From: Clostridia bacterium
Lineage (GTDB): Bacteria; Bacillota; Clostridia; Oscillospirales; CAG-272
Direction of reading: 5' to 3'
Length of the DNA stretch: 32,419 nucleotides
Assembly (NCBI GenBank): GCA_017613355.1
Contig: JAGAEA010000039.1
Span: 1 to 32,419, forward strand
Numbering within the stretch: position 1 is the first letter of the stretch; each line of letters begins with the position of its first letter. Made by a program: the position numbers and the translations under genes. The notes below the pieces were generated by a model. The model saw only the letters and a list, made by a program, of their open reading frames with translations. It did no database searches and was not told the DNA's origin. Of this stretch, positions 20,716 to 28,062 are shown piece after piece.

Positions 20716-21642
20716 TCACTCCAAATTGATCCGCGGATCAACAACTTTATATAAAATGTCGCTTATCAAGTTCATTACCACAATCAGAACCGCCAGCACA
20801 ATCGTTGTGCCCATGACCATCGGATAGTCGCGGTTTGTAATACTGGTGATAAAAGAGCGACCGATCCCAGGGACGGCAAAGATCTGTTCCACCACAAGCG
20901 AACCCGTCACGATATAGGCGAGCATGGGACCGAAATAGGTAATCACGGGAATCAAAGAATTTTTCAGGGCGTGCCCGAAAATAATGTTCATGGAGGAAAC
21001 GCCCTTTGCTTTGGCTGTCCGAATGTAATCCTGCCCCAAAACATCCAGCATGGAGGAACGGGTCAGGCGGGTGATATAAGCCATCGGATAAAGCGAAAGC
21101 GTTATGATCGGCAGGATCAGCCCTTTCCATGTCGTTCCGTTGGCGGGCAGCAGGGTCAGGGAAACGGTGAACAGCACCAACAGCAACGAGCCCATGATGA
21201 ACGATGGCATGGAGACGAACGCGGTGGTGATGACCATGATGACTTTGTCAACGAGCTTGTTGCGGCGCAACGCGGCAACGGCGCCCAGCACAATTCCGAC
21301 AACGCCCGCGATCCCCGCTGCGATGAGCCCCAACTTGACAGAGGTTTTCATGCCGTCGGCAATGATGTCAACCACCATACGTCCCCGTTGCTTCAACGAA
21401 GGTCCGAAATCGAAACGCAATGCGTCCCTCAAATATGTAAAATACTGCTGATGCAGAGGCTTGTCCAGCCCGTATTTTGCCTCCAACGCGGCTTGCGCGG
21501 CAGGTGTGATTGCCTTTTCGGACATAAACGGACCGCCCGGAATTGCGTGCATGACAAAGAATGTAATTGTGATAACGATCCAAACGGTCAGAATCGCCAG
21601 CCCGATCCTTTTCAGGATGTACAGCAATGTTTTTGAATTCAT
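20716..21642 (-). CDS. oppB: Oligopeptide ABC transporter permease
   Basis: A 308-residue permease forming the membrane pore with OppC. The N-terminal segment (YILKRIGLAILTVWIVITI) and HAIPGGPF are the hallmark of OppB/DppB. The coupling motif is RTAKAKGVSSMNIIFGHALKN. Six membrane segments are predicted, ending VVDPRINLE, also typical. It is the first gene of the operon. The nearest good ribosome-like sequence, AAAGG, is about 17 bases upstream, so initiation may be weaker than for the other opp genes. Confidence 0.93.
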   Translation of the reverse strand: MNSKTLLYILKRIGLAILTVWIVITITFFVMHAIPGGPFMSEKAITPAAQAALEAKYGLDKPLHQQYFTYLRDALRFDFGPSLKQRGRMVVDIIADGMKTSVKLGLIAAGIAGVVGIVLGAVAALRRNKLVDKVIMVITTAFVSMPSFIMGSLLLVLFTVSLTLLPANGTTWKGLILPIITLSLYPMAYITRLTRSSMLDVLGQDYIRTAKAKGVSSMNIIFGHALKNSLIPVITYFGPMLAYIVTGSLVVEQIFAVPGIGRSFITSITNRDYPMVMGTTIVLAVLIVVMNLISDILYKVVDPRINLE

Positions 21643-21713
21643 AGTGTTCTGCTTTTTTACCTTTCAAGACCTCTTTTTTGCCACTTGGAGCAATTAAACA
21701 AAAAATCAAACAG

Positions 21714-21740
21714 CCGAATAAATCGTGTGGATTAATTCGG
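21714..21740 (-). promoter_or_regulatory. Weak leader hairpin in the opp mRNA
   Basis: In the roughly 125-base opp leader, CCGAAT pairs with ATTCGG across a loop, and a T-rich stretch (TTTGATTTTTTG) follows three bases later. This could be a weak attenuator, but the stem is short. No riboswitch or T-box signature was recognised in this leader. Confidence 0.3.
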
Positions 21741-21775
21741 AGAACAGACAGGGTTTTGACAGTTTATATAACAAC

Positions 21776-21804
21776 ATTATAAACTTTTGAGCGCAATTTG
21801 TCAA
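21776..21804 (-). promoter_or_regulatory. Strong promoter of the opp operon
   Basis: Minus-strand TTGACA (21804-21799) and TATAAT (21781-21776), both perfect, with a 17-base spacer. It drives oppBCDFA after a leader of about 125 bases. Confidence 0.9.
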
Positions 21805-21835
21805 TAATTTACGGGAAAATAGTTGTTTTTTCTTA

Positions 21836-22399
21836 TTATTTGTTCGGATACCGATCCAATTCCAATCGCATATGCACAATTTCCTGCCAGCCGCTCGTGC
21901 GCGAGCGAAACCCTTTCGGATTTCTGCCATACTCAACAAAACCGACGCTTTGATACAAGGCAAGCGCCCGTGTGTTTTCCGATACGACTTCGAGCTCTAT
22001 CTGGATATAATCCGCCTTTCGGGCGCATTCGATACAAGCCTCCGTCAACGCCCGACCGACTCCGAGTCCCCACCGTGATTTTTCAATGCAAACGCCGAAG
22101 GAAACCCGATGCTTCACTTTTTCCGTTTTTCCGACAGGCGCGATCCCTGCCATTCCGACGATCGTCCCGCCAATTTCAGCCACAAGCTCTATCTCACGCT
22201 CGTTATCCGCTTTGTCCTTCAAATATTCTTTTTCCCGATCGAGGGTAAAGGATGTTTCTTCCGGATAAGTCGTCAAAAAATCGGTTTGTTCGTGGGTCAG
22301 AATAAAAACGGACAGAACATCTTTTGCGTCTTGTTCGGTGGCGTTTCGTATGGTACAGGTTTTGCCGTCTTTCAGCGTGATCGTTTTGTTATACTTCAC
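21836..22399 (-). CDS. GNAT-family N-acetyltransferase
   Basis: A 187-residue acetyltransferase. The central beta-alpha core has IELVAEIGGTIVGMAGI, then VSFGVCIEKSRWGLGVGRAL in which the R-x-x-G-x-G/A type acetyl-CoA pyrophosphate loop is visible, and VVSENTRALALYQSVGFVEYGR, the classic C-terminal motif of RimI-like and polyamine-type GNATs. The substrate (an amino group on a protein, antibiotic or small molecule) cannot be predicted. Translation starts at GTG, seven bases after a GGGGGG ribosome site; the nearby ATG is out of frame. No terminator was found between it and the opp promoter, so some read-through into opp is possible. Confidence 0.85.
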   Translation of the reverse strand: MKYNKTITLKDGKTCTIRNATEQDAKDVLSVFILTHEQTDFLTTYPEETSFTLDREKEYLKDKADNEREIELVAEIGGTIVGMAGIAPVGKTEKVKHRVSFGVCIEKSRWGLGVGRALTEACIECARKADYIQIELEVVSENTRALALYQSVGFVEYGRNPKGFRSRTSGWQEIVHMRLELDRYPNK

Positions 22400-22421
22400 A
22401 ATTCATCCCCCCTCGAAAAAC

Positions 22422-22450
22422 AGTATAGCATAAAAGTTGACGAATTACAA
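22422..22450 (-). promoter_or_regulatory. Promoter of the GNAT gene
   Basis: Minus-strand TTGTAA (22450-22445) and TATACT (22427-22422) with a 17-base spacer, just upstream of the ribosome site. Confidence 0.65.
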
Positions 22451-22496
22451 GAGCTTTTTCAGCTGTTTTTATATCCTTTTTGTCCCGACAAAAAAT

Positions 22497-22557
22497 CGTT
22501 TCGAACACAAATAAAACCGTTTTGAACATATACAACCGTCGGATTATTTGTTACAAT
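22497..22557 (+). promoter_or_regulatory. Candidate activator-dependent promoter of the secreted EEP gene
   Basis: A -10 box TACAAT (22552-22557) is 17 bases from a poor -35 TATACA (22529-22534). Directly upstream are two direct repeats, CGTTTCGAAC (22497-22506) and CGTTTTGAAC (22518-22527), whose starts are 21 bases apart, two helical turns. The second repeat abuts the -35. This is the geometry expected for an AraC-family activator, and an araC-type gene lies 3 kb downstream. Confidence 0.5.
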
Positions 22558-22601
22558 AAAGGTAGCAAAACCCGCGAACAAACAGAAAGGAACATGATAG
22601 A

Positions 22602-25247
22602 ATGAAAAAGGTTTTATCTTTGTTACTAACGGCGGTCATACTGTTGGCATTGACCCCATGCGTTCTGTTTTCGGCGAATGCCGACGACACGGGAACGCAG
22701 ATCGCCTCGAGTTGGAGCGATTTTGTTTACCCCGAAGGGGTACGCATCATCCAAGGAAATGTGACGTCCGCCACAAGCGTTTATTGCACGTCGAACAACA
22801 GAATGGTGGATCTCTCCGCCGTTCCGCTGAACGGAGCGTTTTTATCGAATCCCGTGATGGCGAGAGTGGGAGACACGGACGGATCGGGTGAAGCGGTTGC
22901 AACCGATGTTTGCATCGTCGGCGAGTTTCCGCAAGCCGAGCGGGTTTCCGCTTTTGTGATCAAGAACAACAGGTGGATGGGACGGATCAACAATTTCCGC
23001 GTTTCTTTCTCCGAGGATGGGCAAACATGGACGGAGATCGTCACTTTCACAAATGTTGCGCATGGAAGCGCCGCGGTCGATACCGCTTTGCTCTATATAC
23101 TTCCGACCTCTCTTGCAAATGTCGCTTATCAATATGTGAAAATCGAGAAAACGAACGATATCGTGGGTCAATGGATCGGGTTGAGCGGGATCGCGTTTTT
23201 GAACGGCACGACGGTCAGAGATTCCCGATTGGTGAAGGCGACGCACACGGAGAGCTACAACAACGACTTTGCCGCGTGTTGGAACGGAACCAACACCACG
23301 CAGCTCAACAATACGGAAGCAAACGTTGTGCGCTATACCTCGGCAAAATTGGAAGCTCCCACGGTGATCGATCAGATCGCGATCGATTTCGGACCGCAGG
23401 GTGCACGCCTTCGCACAAGCAAGCTTTACGGCTCCGTGGACGGGATCTTGTGGGAAGAGATCGCCGCGCTATCTTCCACAAGCTACAACAATACCACGCA
23501 ATTCTACACGGTAAACAGCAATCAAGCGTATTCTTTTGTAAAATTGGAGCAGGGAAGCGGCTTTACACAGTATGCGTGGTCTGTTCTCCGCGTCTCCGTT
23601 TACGGCTATTCCGAAAACGCGACCCGCATTGCGGCGGTCAACGTTCCATCGCTGAACGTTACAGCCGACACGAGCAATCCGCCCATCGACCTTTGGAGCG
23701 ATACGAACACCGTTCCGCGCTCGGGCTCCGACACCGACACGATCATTGAAGCCACGGTTGCGAAATTCACGTTCCCGACCAGAATTTCCACCATCTATCT
23801 GGTGAGCGGAAACAGAGCGGGCAGAAACCGCGGGATCCGCTACGAAGGCTCCATGGACGGCGAAAACTGGGAGCTCATTTGCGATAGCGGACATCAGAAC
23901 AACGCGCAATACAACAATGCGACAAAAAAAGTGACGGTCAACGGTTCCCGTGCGTATCTTTATATCCGTGCGAAAAACATTCTGCAAAACGGCGCCGATA
24001 AGGATTGGCATTGGGACGTGATCAATCTCGCGGTTTACGGCGAAGAAGTCGGTGTGACCGTTTACGGAACGCAGTCGAAGATCAGCCCCGACGGAGCGAC
24101 CTACGGCGTTCGGATCATTTCCACGGTGGATTACCTCTGCTATGATAGGATCGGATATGAGATCACCGCAACGGGAGAGGGAATTTCCACACCGAAATAC
24201 TGGGATCGGACGACTACCTATGTGTACGCTTCCGTTTATGAAACCGTGGAAGGCGTTCCCGTTGAGCGCGACGCGGCATATTTCGGGGGAGCCTACATTT
24301 CCGCTATCCCGATCGTGGGGATCTCCGTTGCAAATTACGGCAGCATCACCTTTACCGTTCGCCCCTATGTGGAAACCGATCTTGTAAAACTGTATTCCGC
24401 TCCTTTCACTGCCATCTATCACGACGGTGAATATCGCTATATTCCCGATCCTTACGACGTATCCGTGGCAGACGGGACAGACGTTCGTGTGATGTCCTGT
24501 AACGTGTTGGCGGAGTGGGACGGCTATTGGGATGGCGGACAGGCTCTTTCTCCCGTTTCAACGAGAATGGGACTGTTCTCTAAAATGATTGAAGTTTATT
24601 GCCCCACCGTGATCGGATTGCAGGAATTTTCCCCGTCGTGGTACTTGCAGTTCAACCAAAGCGACCTCTCATCCGCTTGGGCGGTTTTGAAATTTGAGAA
24701 TCCCAATTTCAATGACGGTCGAAACGTTTGCACTACCGTGATGTACCGTTCCGATCTCTACACCCTGACCGATTCGGGATGCACGTTCTATACCGACGCG
24801 TCCAATATCAACTGTAATTTCTTTACGTGGGGCGTTCTTCAAGATAAAACAACGGGAAAAACGTTCTGCTTGGTCAGCACACATTGGAACAGTGCCGAGG
24901 AGCAAATCGCACAGGCGGCGCAGCTGACCGAGTTCGTCAACGCTCGAAAAGCGTCTTGCCCCGTGATCGTTGCCGGCGATTTCAATGCCAACGAAAACAC
25001 GCAAGTCTTTGGAAATTTCCTTTCCGGAACGGGTTCTCTGAACGGGAAGTATGCGGCGGACGAGCAGGTCAACAACATCGGATCCTATCATGGCTTCGGC
25101 TCTTACACGCCCTCCGCTTTTTCCTGCGACCATATCACGGTCACAGCCGACGCGAATGTTCTGAAATTCGAGACCACGATGTATCACGAACAAATTTTCA
25201 TTTCCGATCACGCGTTCCCAATCGCGGATATTCTATTGCCGAATTAA
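22602..25247 (+). CDS. Secreted multidomain protein: three discoidin-like domains plus EEP phosphoesterase
   Basis: An 881-residue exported protein. A signal peptide (1-27, probable cleavage after SANA) is followed by three F5/8-type C (discoidin-like) carbohydrate-binding modules at about 30-203, 206-341 and 342-483; each carries the SxDGxxWxEI-type strand (for example near 134, and YGSVDGILWEEI). Residues about 484-612 form an unnamed beta-rich domain. The C-terminal 265 residues are an endonuclease/exonuclease/phosphatase fold with N634, E675 (GLQEF), H761 (STHW), D793 and N795 (GDFNANE), and D869-H870 (SDH). All catalytic positions are intact. Relatives include DNase I, sphingomyelinases and inositol phosphatases, so the substrate could be nucleic acid, phospholipid or a sugar phosphoester. 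No anchor motif is present. Cysteine at 20 follows proline, so a lipobox is unlikely. AGGAA precedes the ATG. Confidence 0.83.
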   Translation: MKKVLSLLLTAVILLALTPCVLFSANADDTGTQIASSWSDFVYPEGVRIIQGNVTSATSVYCTSNNRMVDLSAVPLNGAFLSNPVMARVGDTDGSGEAVATDVCIVGEFPQAERVSAFVIKNNRWMGRINNFRVSFSEDGQTWTEIVTFTNVAHGSAAVDTALLYILPTSLANVAYQYVKIEKTNDIVGQWIGLSGIAFLNGTTVRDSRLVKATHTESYNNDFAACWNGTNTTQLNNTEANVVRYTSAKLEAPTVIDQIAIDFGPQGARLRTSKLYGSVDGILWEEIAALSSTSYNNTTQFYTVNSNQAYSFVKLEQGSGFTQYAWSVLRVSVYGYSENATRIAAVNVPSLNVTADTSNPPIDLWSDTNTVPRSGSDTDTIIEATVAKFTFPTRISTIYLVSGNRAGRNRGIRYEGSMDGENWELICDSGHQNNAQYNNATKKVTVNGSRAYLYIRAKNILQNGADKDWHWDVINLAVYGEEVGVTVYGTQSKISPDGATYGVRIISTVDYLCYDRIGYEITATGEGISTPKYWDRTTTYVYASVYETVEGVPVERDAAYFGGAYISAIPIVGISVANYGSITFTVRPYVETDLVKLYSAPFTAIYHDGEYRYIPDPYDVSVADGTDVRVMSCNVLAEWDGYWDGGQALSPVSTRMGLFSKMIEVYCPTVIGLQEFSPSWYLQFNQSDLSSAWAVLKFENPNFNDGRNVCTTVMYRSDLYTLTDSGCTFYTDASNINCNFFTWGVLQDKTTGKTFCLVSTHWNSAEEQIAQAAQLTEFVNARKASCPVIVAGDFNANENTQVFGNFLSGTGSLNGKYAADEQVNNIGSYHGFGSYTPSAFSCDHITVTADANVLKFETTMYHEQIFISDHAFPIADILLPN

Positions 25248-25257
25248 GGGGGAAACG

Positions 25258-25398
25258 ATGATGAAAAAACAGTACCAAATGCTTTCGTTTCAGTTGATCC
25301 CGATCGCTTTTTCCGATTTCATTACCACCAGCCTTACCTTGGGCGGCAATTCTCCGAATTTCGGAGAAGAGCAGGATGTGATCTATTTCGATCCGTGA
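25258..25398 (+). CDS. Possible 46-residue small protein downstream of the EEP gene
   Basis: A short reading frame starts ten bases after the EEP stop, with a very good AAGGGGGA ribosome site seven bases before a tandem ATG-ATG. The 46-residue product begins MMKKQYQ, has a central ITTS within SDFITTSLTLGG and an acidic end GEEQDVIYFDP. It resembles, from memory only, short Clostridia peptides that start with lysines and carry a D-x-ITTS motif and whose function I do not know. There is no signal peptide, membrane segment or cysteine. The position and ribosome site make translation plausible; the short length makes it uncertain. Confidence 0.5.
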   Translation: MMKKQYQMLSFQLIPIAFSDFITTSLTLGGNSPNFGEEQDVIYFDP

Positions 25399-25478
25399 TC
25401 CGTGAAAACAAAACGAATATCCTGTTTTGCGTTCGGTAGCGGTAACACAGAATGGGACGGCAGCGTTGTTTATCATAA

Positions 25479-25526
25479 TGAAAGAAACACGCGGACGCCG
25501 CCCGAAAGCGAATGGTGTCCGCGTGT
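25479..25526 (-). terminator. Terminator of the araC-type gene
   Basis: Thirteen-base arms (25487-25499 and 25514-25526, one G-U pair) form a GC-rich stem. On the minus strand TTTCTTTC follows. It lies right after the AraC stop codon and could also stop plus-strand transcription from the EEP gene. Confidence 0.7.
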
Positions 25527-25533
25527 GATAGGT

Positions 25534-26448
25534 TCATTTGTTTGTCGCTTTCCTGCGATATTCCGCCGGCGTCAACCCCGTAATTTTCTTAAACCGTTTT
25601 GCAAACGCCGATCGGTCGGCGTAGCTGCAGCTTTCCGCAATGGTGGCAATGGGGATCTCTTCCTGCCGGAGCAGTTCTTTCGCCGCCGACACCCGCTTTT
25701 GCAGGATCATTTCCCGCGGAGAAACGCCGAGCTCTTTTGTGAAGAGCGCGCGCAGGTAGGATTCGGTGATGTGCGCGGCTTTGGCAATGTCGGAAATCGA
25801 AATGTCATCCATATAGTGGACGTTGATATAGTTCAGGGCTTGCTGTGTGTAATTGCTCGTTGCGGGATTTTCCTCGCGGGAGGACGACGCTCCCGAAAGC
25901 GATAGAACGTGAAATGCCCGACCGAACAGGTAGAAGGGAAGATCCACATCGGGATGCGGCGCGTAAACAACGTCCAAAAAGATATTCCGTATTTGATCGA
26001 TTCGTTCGGGGTTCATGTCGATCACGGGAGTTTGCGGCAAATGCAGCGCGCCGATGATCTCTTCGGATTCCCTGCCCGAAATGCCGATCCATCCCATTTT
26101 CATCGGGTGCGTTGCCGAGTGCAGGATATCATAGGATTGGTTCGCCGGCGCGATGAAGATTTGACCCGCGTGTACCGGCTGCCCGTTGAACAAGCCTTCT
26201 CCTTCAAACACAAAGTGCAGGTGGTAGCGATCGACCACGCGTGGCGGGCAGTATTTTTGCGGCCATGCCTCTTCATAGCCGAACGTGATAATGTAAAAAC
26301 GGGCGTTTGTGTTTCGGGAATGGTAGAGAACGTCGGAAAAATATCCTGTTTTTGCGAAATCAAAGGGATGCGGGATCAAAGAATAGTGTTCGATATTTTT
26401 TCCGGAAACATAGTCCGGATGGTAATGAAAGTAATAAAACAACCCCAT
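25534..26448 (-). CDS. AraC-family transcriptional regulator
   Basis: A 304-residue regulator with a cupin-like ligand-binding N-terminal domain (about 40-150; DRYHLHFVFEGEG, GQIFIAPANQSYDI) and a C-terminal double helix-turn-helix (about 205-302). Diagnostic C-terminal motifs are ISDIAKAAHITESYLRALF, KELGVSPREMILQKR, and CSYADRSAFAKRFKKITGLTPAEYR. Such proteins usually bind a sugar or similar small molecule and activate nearby genes. It is divergent from the solute-binding lipoprotein operon and convergent with the secreted EEP gene, so it probably controls one or both. The ATG follows GGGGGC at six bases. Confidence 0.92.
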   Translation of the reverse strand: MGLFYYFHYHPDYVSGKNIEHYSLIPHPFDFAKTGYFSDVLYHSRNTNARFYIITFGYEEAWPQKYCPPRVVDRYHLHFVFEGEGLFNGQPVHAGQIFIAPANQSYDILHSATHPMKMGWIGISGRESEEIIGALHLPQTPVIDMNPERIDQIRNIFLDVVYAPHPDVDLPFYLFGRAFHVLSLSGASSSREENPATSNYTQQALNYINVHYMDDISISDIAKAAHITESYLRALFTKELGVSPREMILQKRVSAAKELLRQEEIPIATIAESCSYADRSAFAKRFKKITGLTPAEYRRKATNK

Positions 26449-26492
26449 AACGGCGCCCCCTTTCGGCGTTTTGATTTCCGATGGCTATTATC

Positions 26493-26520
26493 ATTATACC
26501 AAATTTAACGAAAATTGCAA
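26493..26520 (-). promoter_or_regulatory. Promoter of the araC-type gene
   Basis: Minus-strand TTGCAA (26520-26515) and TATAAT (26498-26493) with a 16-base spacer. No equally convincing promoter was found on the plus strand for the divergent lipoprotein operon, consistent with activator dependence; weak -10-like CATACT lies at 26532-26537. Confidence 0.7.
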
Positions 26521-26596
26521 GAGGGAATTTGCATACTTTATGTTCCCCTGCAACGATTGAAAAACAAAAAACAAGATCCGTAAAGGAGGATTTTTT

Positions 26597-28042
26597 ATGA
26601 AACATCGCTTGATCATTCGGCTGATTCTGTCGACTTTGCTTGCGGCAGTGTTGCTCTCTGCGTTTGCTTCCTGCAAACCTAAAACCCCGCTGCCGTTACC
26701 TCCCGACACGCAGAACACGACGAGGGAGGACGATCCGTATAAGCCGCCCGAAGTGAAATACAACAACGAAGAATTCCGCGTTTTTACATGGACGGGACCC
26801 AATTCGGACGAGTGGATCCTGGAAACCGACGCAAACACGTCGTTCCTCGATTCCAAAACCTACTCCCATTTTATGCAGGTAGAAGCGGAAACCGGCGTGG
26901 TGTTTTCCATTGCGCAGGAAACGCCGGGCGGGTACGGTCGCCATACCGAATTCATTTCCAAGGTGGCGATGTTGAGTGGGAGTGACAACATCGACTTGAT
27001 CTGCCAGTATTCTTTGGCGGCAATTCACGGCGCGATGCAAGGGATTTACGTCAATCTTGCCGGTCTCAACGATTTGAACTGGAATGCGCCCTATTGGTCG
27101 GGAGACTTTCTGGATTACAACACCTTCAACGGCAAGATCTACTATTGCACCGGCGAAATGACCAGAAGCACCATTTACAATATGTATCTGATCACGTTCA
27201 ACTATGATCAGGCTCAAAACTACGCGCTCGGCGATATTTATGAGCTCGTGGAAAACGGAGAATGGACGGTGGATAAACTTTACGCACTCTCCAAAGATAT
27301 ATACATTGATCTCAACCACAACGAATCTGCCGACAAAGGCGATTTCTTCGGGTTGGTTTGCTCGGACTATCTGCACATCGACGCTTTTCAGGCGTCCTGC
27401 AATCTCCCGAGTCTCATTCACAACGAGATGGGGGAAATCGAGGTGAATCCCGCGCTCTACGGTCAAACCGGGATCAGTGTGGTGGACGCTCTCCGCAAAC
27501 TCTTCCATGATAACGGCGGCGCATACTGCTGCACCAAAGATGTCCCTATATATGAGGCGATGGTAGAGGGAAATTCGATTTTCGAGCCGATGTACGCATA
27601 TAAGGTCATCACTTCTTTGAACCCCTCCGGTATCAATTACGGAATCCTGCCGCTCCCAAAGTACAATGAGGAGCAGGGAAACTATCACACCTGTCTGACC
27701 ATGACTTACAGCATTTTCTCGATCCCGACGGTTGCGAACAACCACAAAAAGTCGGCGATCGTGATGGAGTCCATGGCGCATGACGGCTATATCGATCTCA
27801 GTCCCTACATTTATGAAAACAGTTTGAAATCCCGCTATTCCAACCGTGCGCAGGATGCGAAAATGTTTGATTATCTTCGCCGAGGCGTTTCCTACGATGT
27901 GGGACGCGTGTTGGACAATGTGGACATTTTCGCGCTCGTGCGCGGAAGCGTGCGGGATAACGAAATTATCACAGCGAGATACAAGGATAACAAATCAAAA
28001 TACGAAACAGAGCTGTTAAACGTCAACTTTGCCTTATCGTAA
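26597..28042 (+). CDS. Orphan extracellular solute-binding lipoprotein
   Basis: A 481-residue lipoprotein: signal peptide with lipobox FASC (C26), then a linker rich in proline and threonine, then a binding-protein fold. The region beginning FRVFTWTGPNSDEWILETD and the phrases IDLICQYSLAAIHGAMQG, YDQAQNYALGDIYELVENGEWT and YGILPLPKYNEEQGNYHT resemble family 1 (sugar-type) solute-binding proteins. Family membership is clear by pattern, but ligand is not. Unusually, no permease or ATPase gene is adjacent, so it must use distant subunits or act as a receptor. AAAGGAGG precedes the ATG. It is the first gene of a run of four on the same strand and is divergent from the AraC-type gene. Confidence 0.8.
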   Translation: MKHRLIIRLILSTLLAAVLLSAFASCKPKTPLPLPPDTQNTTREDDPYKPPEVKYNNEEFRVFTWTGPNSDEWILETDANTSFLDSKTYSHFMQVEAETGVVFSIAQETPGGYGRHTEFISKVAMLSGSDNIDLICQYSLAAIHGAMQGIYVNLAGLNDLNWNAPYWSGDFLDYNTFNGKIYYCTGEMTRSTIYNMYLITFNYDQAQNYALGDIYELVENGEWTVDKLYALSKDIYIDLNHNESADKGDFFGLVCSDYLHIDAFQASCNLPSLIHNEMGEIEVNPALYGQTGISVVDALRKLFHDNGGAYCCTKDVPIYEAMVEGNSIFEPMYAYKVITSLNPSGINYGILPLPKYNEEQGNYHTCLTMTYSIFSIPTVANNHKKSAIVMESMAHDGYIDLSPYIYENSLKSRYSNRAQDAKMFDYLRRGVSYDVGRVLDNVDIFALVRGSVRDNEIITARYKDNKSKYETELLNVNFALS

Positions 28043-28062
28043 AAGAAACGGAGAAACGCTTT

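Noticed and set aside
21643..21769. Possible riboswitch or T-box in the opp leader
   Set aside because: No conserved T-box, SAM, lysine or glycine motif was recognised; only a short hairpin is present.
22477..22494. A/T-rich hairpin (TTTTTGT with ACAAAAA) upstream of the EEP promoter
   Set aside because: Seven weak pairs and no associated gene end; likely chance in an A/T-rich intergenic region.
25402..25905. Plus-strand frame overlapping the 3' part of the AraC-type gene
   Set aside because: It starts at an unsupported GTG, crosses the terminator stem and is antisense to a clear helix-turn-helix domain.
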